Source: an uncultured Pelagibacteraceae bacterium (lineage in GTDB: Bacteria; Pseudomonadota; Alphaproteobacteria; Pelagibacterales; Pelagibacteraceae). Taken from it: 64,000 nt of DNA. The DNA lies in contig CACGJX010000001.1 of assembly GCA_902573465.1 (NCBI GenBank), positions 142,271 to 206,270 of the forward strand. The letters run 5' to 3'. The translations under genes were made by a program, and so were the position numbers. Shown piece after piece: positions 27,133-35,720 of the stretch. Position 1 is the first letter of the stretch. Each line of letters starts with the position of its first letter. A model generated the notes under the pieces. The model ran no database searches. It was not told the DNA's origin and saw nothing but the letters and a program-made list of their open reading frames with translations.

Positions 27133-27773
27133 TTGAAAAGATAAAAGCTTCAAAATCTGAAAAAATAATATTTATATTTGTTGTAATTTTAGGTTTATTT
27201 TCAATTACCTCTTTTGTTTTGCTAAAAGATAAATGTTTATTTGTTAAGAATTATGACCCAAATAAAATTAATTTTGAAAATCCAAATAACATAGCAATTC
27301 TAAACGTTGAGTGTGGAAATGTAATTATAGAATTATATCCAGAAATATCTCCAAACGGAGTAGAGAGATTTAAAACATTGATTAAATCTAATGCCTATGA
27401 TGATGTAGCATTTCATAGGGTCATTAAAGATAAACTTGTACAAGCTGGTGATGTAGAATTTGGAAAAAAAGGAAACATTGATTATGGAAAAATTGGAAGT
27501 GGAAAATCTGGTTTAGGTACAATAAAATCTGAAGTTGATAAGGATTTTAACTATACCAAAGGAAGTGTAGGATTAGCTCGTTCTTTAAAATATGATACTG
27601 AAGATAGTCAGTTTTTTATAATTCTTCAGGATGAACCTTTGTATGAAGGAGAATACACACCCATTGGAAAAGTAATATTTGGCTTAGAAGCTTTAGAAAA
27701 AATTAAACATTTAAATAAATCTGAATATGTTTTAAGGCCTGACTTTATAAATACTCTTAGATTATTTAATTAA
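27129..27773 (+). CDS. Membrane-anchored cyclophilin-type peptidyl-prolyl isomerase
   Basis: A 214-residue protein with an N-terminal transmembrane anchor (KIIFIFVVILGLFSITSFVLL) and a cyclophilin domain from about residue 55. It has VIIELYPEISPNGVERF, VAFHRVIKDKLVQAGD and the closing SQFFIILQDEPLYEGEYTPIGKV. It catalyses proline isomerisation, and the anchor places it on the periplasmic face. It is translationally coupled to the metallopeptidase gene, and its stop overlaps the opposite fadN-like stop by eight bases. Confidence 0.88.
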   Translation: MIEKIKASKSEKIIFIFVVILGLFSITSFVLLKDKCLFVKNYDPNKINFENPNNIAILNVECGNVIIELYPEISPNGVERFKTLIKSNAYDDVAFHRVIKDKLVQAGDVEFGKKGNIDYGKIGSGKSGLGTIKSEVDKDFNYTKGSVGLARSLKYDTEDSQFFIILQDEPLYEGEYTPIGKVIFGLEALEKIKHLNKSEYVLRPDFINTLRLFN

Positions 27774-29988
27774 CCAAAGGTTTTCCAGTAGCAAGAGTAT
27801 GTTTAATTCTATCTTGAGTTTGTTTAGTTTCGATTAATCTCATAAAAGCATCAAGTTCCAATTTAAACAAATCATCCTCTGTAAGAGTTTTATCTTTGGT
27901 AGTTTCACCACCACTTAAAACGTGAGCTAATTCTTTTGCTACAGTCAAACCATGATCCAATATAACTTTATCATTGTAAAGTTTTTCTAAAATTTTGTTC
28001 ATATCATCAATAACTGCTTTACCAGGTAAATTAAATCTAAGCTCATTTGGTGCTTTAAAATCCTTGTTTTCATTTAAGATTTTTTTCGATACTTCAAGCA
28101 AACTATTTCTATTCATAATTCTTTTATTTTCAGGCAATAAATATTTCAAAGGCTCTGCCTCAACTGGAGACGTAGCTGTTCTACCATAGCCAATTATATC
28201 AAATACTTTTAAAGGTGCATATTTTGGATCTTTCTTAGCCTCTTCAGTATTTATCCATCTAGCCAGCATTTCTTTACATCCACCTCCAGCTGGAATTAAT
28301 CCAACAATAGTTTCTACTAATCCGATTACAATATTTGTATGTGAGGCTACAAAATTACTTTGTACTAAAACTTCAAAACCTCCTCCCAACGTTAATCCTG
28401 ATGGAGCAGATATAACTGGGTACTTAGAGTACTTAAGATGTTTGCAAGTTTCTTGAAAATATTTAATAAATTTTTCTATCGATTTAAAATCATTTTTATT
28501 TGCAAATTCCATTGTATAAGTCAAGTTAACACCAGCAGAAAATTGCATACTTTCATTAATTATTATTAATGGTTTATCAGTTGCTTTCTTAAGAGCATCC
28601 ATTGAGTCATAATCGAGCGCATTAGCTTTAGTCGTAAACTCAACAATATTAAAATCATTAAATCTATAAATTGAAGCTGAACTGTTGCCATCAACACTTG
28701 AGGCGGTTTTCTTGATCTTACCTAAAGTTTCAATTGATGTATATTTTTGCCTTTCACCATAAAAATTTTCATCTTTAGAATTAGATAAATTTTCTAAAAA
28801 GTCATTGCCTTTATATTCATCAACTTTATCGAAGAAATTTTTAACACCAATTTCCTCTAACATCTCAAAAGGTCCTTTCGCCCAGTTAAATCCAAGTCTC
28901 ATTGCCTCGTCTATGTCATTAAATTCTTTGGTAATCCCAGGAACTAGAGATGAAGCATATTTTATTATCTTGGATAGTACTGACCAAGCATAGTCTCCAT
29001 ACTTATCATTTCTATTAATTAGAGCCTTTAAATCTACTTTGTCAGACTTAATGTCTATTTTTTGACTTGTTGAATACTCGCCAGTTTCAAGATTGATGGC
29101 TTCCATAATTTTTCCACTATCGGTCTTCTTCATTCTATAAAAGCCGCCTTTACCTTTTCTCCCTGTATATCCAGTTTCAATTAATTTCTTTACTAAAGGA
29201 ATTTCTTTGGCAACTTCGTGGAACTCATCAGACTCAGGAAGTTCTTTGATAAAACTTTTTAAAACATCTGCCATTAAATCTATCCCAATCAAATCATATA
29301 ATCCAAAAACTCCTGTTTTAGGTATACCCATAGGTCTACCAAAGATTGCATCTGCTTCCTCAACAGAAAGTTTCATTTTAAATGCTTCAGTCATTGCAAT
29401 TTGCATTGCATACACACCTACCCTATTTCCTAGAAAACCTGGAGTATCATTACAAACAATTGCTCCTTTACCTAATTCAACTTCACAAAATTCTTTTAAT
29501 TGATTTATCGTATTTAAATCATTGTCTTCATTCTTAACTATTTCTAGAAGACCCATGTATCTAACTGGATTAAAAAAATGGGTAATACAAAAATCTTTTT
29601 TTTGATCTTTACTTAAATTTTGAGATAAAACTTTAATTGGGATTGAAGAAGTGTTTGATGAAACTATTGCTCCATCTTTCCTGCTCTTAAAAATTTTATC
29701 ATAAATTTGATGTTTTATATCAATTCTCTCAACTACTGCCTCAACAATCCAATCAGCATCTTTAACCACATCAAAGTCGTCAAATATATTTCCAACTTTA
29801 ATATTATTAATTTTTGTCTTGTCAATTAATAAAGGTGGTCTTGATTTATGTATTCGTTCTCTAGCATTTTGACTTATTTCAGTTTTTAAATCTAAAAGTG
29901 TGACAGGGATATTAGCATTACAGAGATGTGCAGCTATACCACTACCCATTGTACCTGATCCAATAACTACTACATTCTTAATTTTCAT
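27766..29988 (-). CDS. fadN: FadN-type 3-hydroxyacyl-CoA dehydrogenase / enoyl-CoA hydratase
   Basis: A 740-residue fatty-acid beta-oxidation enzyme. The N-terminus is a 3-hydroxyacyl-CoA dehydrogenase NAD domain (VVIGSGTMGSGIAAHLC). A substrate domain follows (CNDTPGFLGNRVGVY, GRKGKGGFYRM). The C-terminal third has a crotonase fold (SAPSGLTLGGGFEVLVQSN, LVETIVGLIPAGGGCKEML). This order is reversed from E. coli FadB and matches Bacillus FadN. No thiolase partner gene lies in the window. It is the last gene of the long - strand run and starts 12 bases after the PotC-type permease stop. Confidence 0.87.
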   Translation of the reverse strand: MKIKNVVVIGSGTMGSGIAAHLCNANIPVTLLDLKTEISQNARERIHKSRPPLLIDKTKINNIKVGNIFDDFDVVKDADWIVEAVVERIDIKHQIYDKIFKSRKDGAIVSSNTSSIPIKVLSQNLSKDQKKDFCITHFFNPVRYMGLLEIVKNEDNDLNTINQLKEFCEVELGKGAIVCNDTPGFLGNRVGVYAMQIAMTEAFKMKLSVEEADAIFGRPMGIPKTGVFGLYDLIGIDLMADVLKSFIKELPESDEFHEVAKEIPLVKKLIETGYTGRKGKGGFYRMKKTDSGKIMEAINLETGEYSTSQKIDIKSDKVDLKALINRNDKYGDYAWSVLSKIIKYASSLVPGITKEFNDIDEAMRLGFNWAKGPFEMLEEIGVKNFFDKVDEYKGNDFLENLSNSKDENFYGERQKYTSIETLGKIKKTASSVDGNSSASIYRFNDFNIVEFTTKANALDYDSMDALKKATDKPLIIINESMQFSAGVNLTYTMEFANKNDFKSIEKFIKYFQETCKHLKYSKYPVISAPSGLTLGGGFEVLVQSNFVASHTNIVIGLVETIVGLIPAGGGCKEMLARWINTEEAKKDPKYAPLKVFDIIGYGRTATSPVEAEPLKYLLPENKRIMNRNSLLEVSKKILNENKDFKAPNELRFNLPGKAVIDDMNKILEKLYNDKVILDHGLTVAKELAHVLSGGETTKDKTLTEDDLFKLELDAFMRLIETKQTQDRIKHTLATGKPLVN

Positions 29989-30000
29989 TTGATTATTTTA

Positions 30001-30855
30001 CTATCGATTAATTCCTCTAAGCCTCTCTGATCGTCTTCTCAAAAGCTCAGCGGTTACCAATATTAATGTTGATAGTATAATTAAACAAGTCGCAACAGCT
30101 AGAATTGTCGGACTTAATTGTTCTCTTAAACCTGTCCACATTTGAATAGGAATAGTTGTATTTTCTAATCCTGCTAAAAATAAAACAACAACAACTTCAT
30201 CAAAGGAAGTTACAAAAGCAAATAATCCACCTGAAATAACTCCTGGTAATATTAGTGGCAACGTAATTTTCATAAAAGTATTTACAGGATCACTACCTAA
30301 ACTTGCGGCAGCTCTAGTTACACTGTGGTCAAATCCTGAGAGTGTAGCAGTAACCGTGATAACAACAAAAGGTGTTCCTAAAATTATATGAGCAAGAACA
30401 ATACCTGTGTGTGTAGCTGCTAAACCAGCTTTTGCCATGAAAAAAAATATTGCAACACCTGAAATAATTAAAGGTACAATCATTGGAGAAATTAAAACAG
30501 CCATTATCAGACCTTTGTAAGGCATGTGCCTGCTGCTCAAACCTAAGGCAGCAACTGTTCCTAGTATTACTGAACCTATTGTTGCAAAAATTGCAATTAT
30601 GAAACTATTCTTCGCAGCTAATCCCCAAGGATTTTTAGTCCCATAGATCATATCTTTATACCATCTTAAAGAAAAGGCATCAGGGTCAAGGCTTTTCATC
30701 CCATCAGAGAAACTTAAAAATTCTTCTGCGTTGAAAGATAATGGAAAGATTACAAATAAAGGAGCAATAAGAAAAAAGAAAACTGCACCACAAATTGTTA
30801 AATAGATATAATGCCAAATTCTATAATGTGGTTCTGTATATTTTGGTAAAGCCAT
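30001..30855 (-). CDS. potC: Polyamine-type ABC transporter permease (PotC/PotI-like)
   Basis: A 284-residue inner-membrane permease with six predicted spans. The coupling (EAA) loop AAASLGSDPVNTFMKITLPLI is placed as in PotC/PotI. It forms half of the membrane channel that takes spermidine, putrescine or a related solute delivered by the periplasmic protein. It starts five bases after the PotB-like stop. The substrate cannot be fixed; the family also includes transporters of other cationic or amino-acid-like compounds. Confidence 0.85.
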   Translation of the reverse strand: MALPKYTEPHYRIWHYIYLTICGAVFFFLIAPLFVIFPLSFNAEEFLSFSDGMKSLDPDAFSLRWYKDMIYGTKNPWGLAAKNSFIIAIFATIGSVILGTVAALGLSSRHMPYKGLIMAVLISPMIVPLIISGVAIFFFMAKAGLAATHTGIVLAHIILGTPFVVITVTATLSGFDHSVTRAAASLGSDPVNTFMKITLPLILPGVISGGLFAFVTSFDEVVVVLFLAGLENTTIPIQMWTGLREQLSPTILAVATCLIILSTLILVTAELLRRRSERLRGINR

Positions 30856-30860
30856 ATTAA

Positions 30861-32114
30861 TTATCCTAATTTGATATTATCTATTCCTACTATTTTGTTA
30901 TAAAGCCAATAAATCACCAACACTCCACTTAACAACATTAATCCCATTGCAGATGCGAAACTCCAGTCAAGGGTGCTTTTCATGTGAAAGGCAATCTGGT
31001 TACTAATTAAAGTTCCAGATGCACCACCAACTAAGGCTGGTGTTATGTAATATCCTATCGCTAAAATAAATACTAATAAACATCCTGCACCTATTCCGGG
31101 TATTGTTAGTGGGAAGTAAACTTTCCAAAATGCTACAAATGGTGTTCCACCTAATGATTTTCCAGCTCTCATTAAGCTTGGTGAGATAGTTTTCATTACA
31201 CTGTATAATGGGAGTACCATGAAGGGTAGCAAGATTTGTGTCATTGCTACATAACTTCCTGTTTTGTTGTACATCATCTCAGGCCTATTATCATCTGCTA
31301 CCAATCCTATTCCAACAAAGAAATCATTTACGATACCTTGTTGTTGCAACAAAATCATCCAACTGGCAGTTCTTACGAGTAATGAAGTCCAAAACGGGAG
31401 CAGCACGCAGATCATTAATAAATTACTATATTTCATTGGCAGAGTAGCTAACAAATGAGCTATTGGATAGGCCATCAAAAAACAAAAGACCGTCACAAAG
31501 AATGCAATTTCCAGAGTTCTTAACCATAATACTCTGTGAATTCTCCTATCTTCTTCAACACTTACTATTTTCCCTTCCTCATTTACATACATATCCATTC
31601 CTTTTAGATATTTTTGACCTGTAAATTCAGGGGCTCTTCTTTGAATTGCTCTCCAGTACTCAACATCAGCCCATCTTTTGTGTACTGCCATTATTTGTTC
31701 TTTATAATTTCCCTCTTCAAATTTTTTAGATGCTCTTCTTAATTTTTTGATAATGCTTTTAAAGCCGTTCTTTGTGTAATTTAATTGAGTAGATAGTTTA
31801 CCTTCTCGTTTATCTTCAACAAGTTTTATAAAGTCCTCATGAAAAGCTGCGAAAACTTCCTCATCTGGCAACTCTTGTCCGTCCCAATTTTCCATTGCTT
31901 TAAAAGTTTTTGGAAGCATTTGTGTTACCATTTTATCGTCGATACTTCTGAACAACATGTCACCTATTGGAAAAACATAGGTAATAATTAAGAACAATAA
32001 TAAAGGGGCAACAAGCAAGAAAGCTTTGATCTTATTTTTTCTCTCAGCTTTTTTAAGACTTACCTCTAAAGGTATCCCATCTGTAGTTAGAATCTGTTTT
32101 ATTTCTGAGCTCAT
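30861..32114 (-). CDS. potB: Polyamine-type ABC transporter permease (PotB/PotH-like) with a large insert
   Basis: A 417-residue permease, well over the roughly 280-300 residues usual for PotB. The extra length is a charged segment at about residues 55-198 between the first and second membrane spans. It is rich in Lys, Glu and aromatic residues (KKLRRASKKFEEGNYKEQ) and should lie in the periplasm. The remaining spans and the coupling loop GKSLGGTPFVAFWKVYFPL are normal. The start codon is seven bases past a terminator-like hairpin and has no Shine-Dalgarno of its own. Confidence 0.84.
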   Translation of the reverse strand: MSSEIKQILTTDGIPLEVSLKKAERKNKIKAFLLVAPLLLFLIITYVFPIGDMLFRSIDDKMVTQMLPKTFKAMENWDGQELPDEEVFAAFHEDFIKLVEDKREGKLSTQLNYTKNGFKSIIKKLRRASKKFEEGNYKEQIMAVHKRWADVEYWRAIQRRAPEFTGQKYLKGMDMYVNEEGKIVSVEEDRRIHRVLWLRTLEIAFFVTVFCFLMAYPIAHLLATLPMKYSNLLMICVLLPFWTSLLVRTASWMILLQQQGIVNDFFVGIGLVADDNRPEMMYNKTGSYVAMTQILLPFMVLPLYSVMKTISPSLMRAGKSLGGTPFVAFWKVYFPLTIPGIGAGCLLVFILAIGYYITPALVGGASGTLISNQIAFHMKSTLDWSFASAMGLMLLSGVLVIYWLYNKIVGIDNIKLG

Positions 32115-32115
32115 A

Positions 32116-32147
32116 AATAAAAAGGGCGGTTATAAATAACCGCCCTT
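32116..32147 (-). terminator. Hairpin with U-tract between the binding-protein and permease genes
   Basis: A perfect stem AAGGGCGGTTAT / ATAACCGCCCTT (32122-32147) is followed on the - strand by TTTTTATTT. It lies 37 bases past the binding-protein stop and seven bases before the PotB-type ATG. It should end or stabilise most binding-protein transcripts, leaving a minority to read into the permease genes. Confidence 0.8.
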
Positions 32148-32184
32148 AAATTATAATATATAATTTAGTTCTTTAAAACTTAAA

Positions 32185-33312
32185 TTATAGACCAGCTTTC
32201 ATAGCTTCCCATTTTTCACCAAGCTCTGTTCCGTTATCAGCCCAGAAAATTGGATCTACTAGGAAGTAGTTTTTAGTGTTAGCTGGTGCAGTTGGCATTT
32301 GTGGTACCATGTTAGTCTTACCATCTTTATACCAAGGCTCACCTTTTTCCATAATACTAATTGAAGATTTTCTCCAAGGAGCATATGCAATGTATTTAGC
32401 ACTTCCTGCTAACATTTCAGAACTAGTCATCATAGCTAAAGCTTTTTTAGCCATACCATTAGCATCGTTTGGTCCACCTTTAACTTGCACGAAATATTCG
32501 TAGTCAAGACCTTGGCCATCCCAAACTTGTTTGATTGGTGCACCTTCTCCAATTTCAGCATTGAAGAATCTACCATTCCAACCAGTAGCCATTACTACTT
32601 CACCTGATACTAACAGTTCTGGTGGTTGAGCACCTGCAGACCAAAATACACATCCACCTTGTGGATCTGTACATAATTCTTTGATCTTGTTCATCGCTCT
32701 TTCAACACCTTTTTCTGTTTCTAAAGCTTTGTAGATTTTTGCTCCGCCTTTACCTGGCTTAATACCATCTGCAGCTAAAGCGATCTCTAAATTAGTTAGA
32801 GCGCTTTTGTAGATAGCTCTTTTTCCAGGGAATTTCTTTGTGTTAAAGAAATCTTTGATAGTCTTTGGAGTACCTTTAACGTTTTCAGTGTTATAAGCGT
32901 AGTTCCAAGAATATAAAATATTTCCTACAGCACATTTACTTGGCATCGCAGTAAAGAAATCTTTACTTGCTGGAGTTCCATCTGGAGCTGGTGGGAAGTC
33001 TTTGTCAAAATCAAATTCAACAAATAATCCTTCATCACATCCAGTGATAGTATCCATTGCGAACACGTCGATTATATCCCACGTGATCTTTCCAGCTTCT
33101 TTTTGTGCTTTAATTTCTGATAAACCACCTGAATAATCAACCCAAGCAATGTTAATGCCTAGTTTTTTAGCAGTCGGATCACCATATCCTAACTTTTGAG
33201 ACTCAGTATAAGCCCCACCCCAAGACACTGCAGTTACTGTTGTTGCGAATGCTGAAGTAGTTAGTGAAAGTACAAAAGAAATAGCTAGTAATATTTTACT
33301 TAGTTTTTTCAT
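32185..33312 (-). CDS. potD: Periplasmic polyamine-type binding protein (PotD/PotF-like)
   Basis: A 375-residue secreted protein with a signal peptide ending TTSAFA near residue 23. It has the extracellular solute-binding fold: TAVSWGGAYTESQK at the start of the mature part, WDIIDVFAMDT and VMATGWNGRFFNAEIGEG. These resemble the PotD/PotF family. It captures the substrate and delivers it to the two permeases. A GGAGG Shine-Dalgarno precedes the ATG, fitting high expression, and a hairpin follows the gene. The paired cysteines (CDEGLF, CAVGNIL, CTDPQGGC) suggest disulfides. The ligand is uncertain; an ectoine-like or polyamine compound fits the neighbours. Confidence 0.84.
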   Translation of the reverse strand: MKKLSKILLAISFVLSLTTSAFATTVTAVSWGGAYTESQKLGYGDPTAKKLGINIAWVDYSGGLSEIKAQKEAGKITWDIIDVFAMDTITGCDEGLFVEFDFDKDFPPAPDGTPASKDFFTAMPSKCAVGNILYSWNYAYNTENVKGTPKTIKDFFNTKKFPGKRAIYKSALTNLEIALAADGIKPGKGGAKIYKALETEKGVERAMNKIKELCTDPQGGCVFWSAGAQPPELLVSGEVVMATGWNGRFFNAEIGEGAPIKQVWDGQGLDYEYFVQVKGGPNDANGMAKKALAMMTSSEMLAGSAKYIAYAPWRKSSISIMEKGEPWYKDGKTNMVPQMPTAPANTKNYFLVDPIFWADNGTELGEKWEAMKAGL

Positions 33313-33410
33313 TTTTCCTCCGTTTAAACGTTTAAAAAACTAATTAAAACAACTTCAGGGGAGAGAGTCAACAACCCTTTTTATCTACTTATTCAATAAT
33401 TGTGGAATGT

Positions 33411-34496
33411 CTATTTTGGGTCAAGTGCCCGTGCGTCATCACTGTTCCATCCGATATTAATCTCGTTGCCAAGTTTGATATCTAAGTTAGATGAACTATT
33501 TGGAACTTTTAAAATAAACTCTGGGTTGCCTAAAAGATTTATTCTTACTCTTGTATGGTCCCCATGATAAATTACTTCTTCTATTTTTCCTTTATGAAGA
33601 TTATCCATTTTTGTACTTGGATTAATCAAAGCTCGTTCTGGTCTTAAAGAAACAGTAGTCCGCTCTCCTTTACCTTTGACTGAGATTGGATTAGCTAGTA
33701 TTTCTGCATTTGCTAATTTTACTTTACACTTTCCTCCAGAAATATCTGAAACTTCACCACCAAAAGTATTATTCTCTCCAATAAACTCGGCGACAAATGA
33801 ATTTACAGGTTTCTCGTATAATTCGTCGGGACTTGAGAGTTGTTGAACTTTACCATCATTGAACACTGCAATACGATTAGACATTGTCAAAGCTTCACTT
33901 TGGTCATGAGTAACATAAACAACTGTAACACCAATACTTTCATGAATATGTTTAATCTCATATTGCATACTTTCTCTTAAATTTTTGTCTAAAGCTCCTA
34001 AAGGTTCATCCATTAAAACTAGTTGTGGATCAAAAACTAATGATCTTGCAACGGCTACCCTTTGTTGTTGTCCACCTGACAATTGACCTGGCATCCTTGC
34101 AGCGAAACCTTGAAGGGATACCATTGATAATGCTTTATCAATTTTTTTATCAGCTTCATCTTTTGGAATTTTTCTAACTCTTAATGGAAAAGCTAAATTT
34201 TCATACACAGTCATGTGTGGGAATAAAGCATAATTTTGGAACACCATTCCAATTCCTCTTTTGTGAGGAGGTATACTGGATATGGCTTTACTATCTAAAT
34301 AAATTTCACCATTAGTTGGTGTTTCAAAACCTGCTAACATCATTAAGCAAGTAGTTTTACCAGAACCAGAGGGTCCCAACATTGTAATGAATTCTCCTTC
34401 AGCAATATCTAATTGAAGGTCTTTAACAACTAAGACTTTACCATCGTAGCTTTTATCGACTTTATCAAATTTAACGAAATCTTTTTTTGATGCCAT
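33411..34496 (-). CDS. potA: Polyamine-type ABC transporter ATPase (PotA-like)
   Basis: A 361-residue ATP-binding subunit. It shows Walker A GPSGSGKTT, Q-loop VFQNYALFPHMTV, signature LSGGQQQRVAVARSL, Walker B QLVLMDEP and switch histidine VTHDQSEA. A C-terminal TOBE domain (about residues 280-355) is typical of PotA/MalK-type ATPases. It powers the permeases encoded downstream. It is the first gene of the transporter set and lies 51 bases after the ectoine hydrolase-like gene. Confidence 0.9.
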   Translation of the reverse strand: MASKKDFVKFDKVDKSYDGKVLVVKDLQLDIAEGEFITMLGPSGSGKTTCLMMLAGFETPTNGEIYLDSKAISSIPPHKRGIGMVFQNYALFPHMTVYENLAFPLRVRKIPKDEADKKIDKALSMVSLQGFAARMPGQLSGGQQQRVAVARSLVFDPQLVLMDEPLGALDKNLRESMQYEIKHIHESIGVTVVYVTHDQSEALTMSNRIAVFNDGKVQQLSSPDELYEKPVNSFVAEFIGENNTFGGEVSDISGGKCKVKLANAEILANPISVKGKGERTTVSLRPERALINPSTKMDNLHKGKIEEVIYHGDHTRVRINLLGNPEFILKVPNSSSNLDIKLGNEINIGWNSDDARALDPK

Positions 34497-34547
34497 AATT
34501 TAAAGAACTTTAAAACATTTGTGAGAATAAATATCAACCTTTAATAA

Positions 34548-35717
34548 TTAGCTTTTAACGTGAAGTTCTCTTGAGAAATTACAAAATAATTCTGAACCTT
34601 TATCAGTTACTCTAATAGCCTCTGATGCCTCAACTCCCCAATTTCCAAATTGCATTACTGCAATCATATGAAAAGTAACGTTGGGCTGTAATAATGTTTT
34701 GTCACCTTTTGAAATATTTAAAGTATGTTCGCCCCAATCAGGTGGATAACCTATCCCGATTGAATAGCCAGTTCTTGAAGTTTTCTCAATTTTATATTTA
34801 TCTAATATTTTCCAAAAAGCTTGCGCAACATCATCAGCAGTATTTCCTGTTTTAACTTTATCTATACCCGCTTGAAGTGCCTCGTTAGTTTTTTTCATTG
34901 TATCAATTTTTTTTTGGTCGGGTTTTCCAAGTAAAACTGTTCTGGCCATTGGACAATGATACTTTTTATTTACGCCAGATAATTCTATAATTGTGGCTTC
35001 TCCTTCAACAAACTTATCCTCAGACCAAGTTAAATGAGATGCAGAAGTTCCTTTTCCAGTTGGAAGCATTGGCACTATTGAGGCATAATCCCCTCCAAAT
35101 TCTAAGGTTCCTTTAACTAAAGTTGACCATATTTCTGAAACAGCATCACATTGTCTTACACCTGGATTAATAGCCTCAAATGCTTTTTTCATACCCAGTT
35201 GAGTGATCTGCGCAGCTGCTTTCATATATTTGATTTCAGCGTCTGACTTAACAAGCCTAACCCAATTTACTAATCGTTTGCTATCTAACAATTTTGCATT
35301 AGGTAATCCTTGTTTTATTTTTTCATAACAATAAGCGGTAAAATAATGACTATCCATTTCAACGCCTATAGATAATTTATCCCATTTTTTTTCCTTTATT
35401 AAATCTACTAAAGCATCGTAAGGATGTAACGGCCAAGTGTGAATATATTTTTCATGATACTTAACAATATTTTCATCTTTCAAATAAGTTTTTATATAAG
35501 CGCCACCAGCATCTTGATCTCTAACAAAACAAATCGGTTCATCAGCATTAGCATGAACAATCACACATTGTGCATAATAAAAAGACCATGCATCATAGCC
35601 AGTTAGATAATTCATATTTGAAGGGTCTTGTGAAATCAAAATTTCAATACCTTTATCTTGCATTGAATTTTGAACTTTTTTTAGTCTAGATTTGTACTCT
35701 TCAATTGAAAAATTCAT
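34548..35717 (-). CDS. doeA: Ectoine hydrolase-like M24 family enzyme (DoeA/EutD)
   Basis: A 389-residue creatinase/aminopeptidase-P fold (M24) protein. I recognise the pattern of DoeA/EutD ectoine hydrolases: DPSNMNYLTGYDAWSFYYAQ near the start, LVNWVRLVKS, GGDYASIVPMLPTG, HLTW, YHCPMARTVLLGKP, SRTGYSIGIGYPPDWGEHT and FHMIAVMQFGNWG. DoeA opens the ectoine ring to N-acetyl-diaminobutyrate. The metal ligands of classical M24 peptidases are only partly kept, as in DoeA. The start is taken at ATG 35717; a TTG at 35720 is also in frame. The adjacent EutA-like gene supports ectoine or a related cyclic substrate. Confidence 0.72.
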   Translation of the reverse strand: MNFSIEEYKSRLKKVQNSMQDKGIEILISQDPSNMNYLTGYDAWSFYYAQCVIVHANADEPICFVRDQDAGGAYIKTYLKDENIVKYHEKYIHTWPLHPYDALVDLIKEKKWDKLSIGVEMDSHYFTAYCYEKIKQGLPNAKLLDSKRLVNWVRLVKSDAEIKYMKAAAQITQLGMKKAFEAINPGVRQCDAVSEIWSTLVKGTLEFGGDYASIVPMLPTGKGTSASHLTWSEDKFVEGEATIIELSGVNKKYHCPMARTVLLGKPDQKKIDTMKKTNEALQAGIDKVKTGNTADDVAQAFWKILDKYKIEKTSRTGYSIGIGYPPDWGEHTLNISKGDKTLLQPNVTFHMIAVMQFGNWGVEASEAIRVTDKGSELFCNFSRELHVKS

Positions 35718-35720
35718 CAA

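Noticed and set aside
29207..29503. 98-codon + strand frame inside the fadN-like gene
   Set aside because: Serine/proline-rich antisense shadow of the conserved dehydrogenase domain.
33313..33410. Riboswitch before the binding-protein gene
   Set aside because: The gap holds a short CGTTTAAACG palindrome and a Shine-Dalgarno but no structure matching a known riboswitch class.
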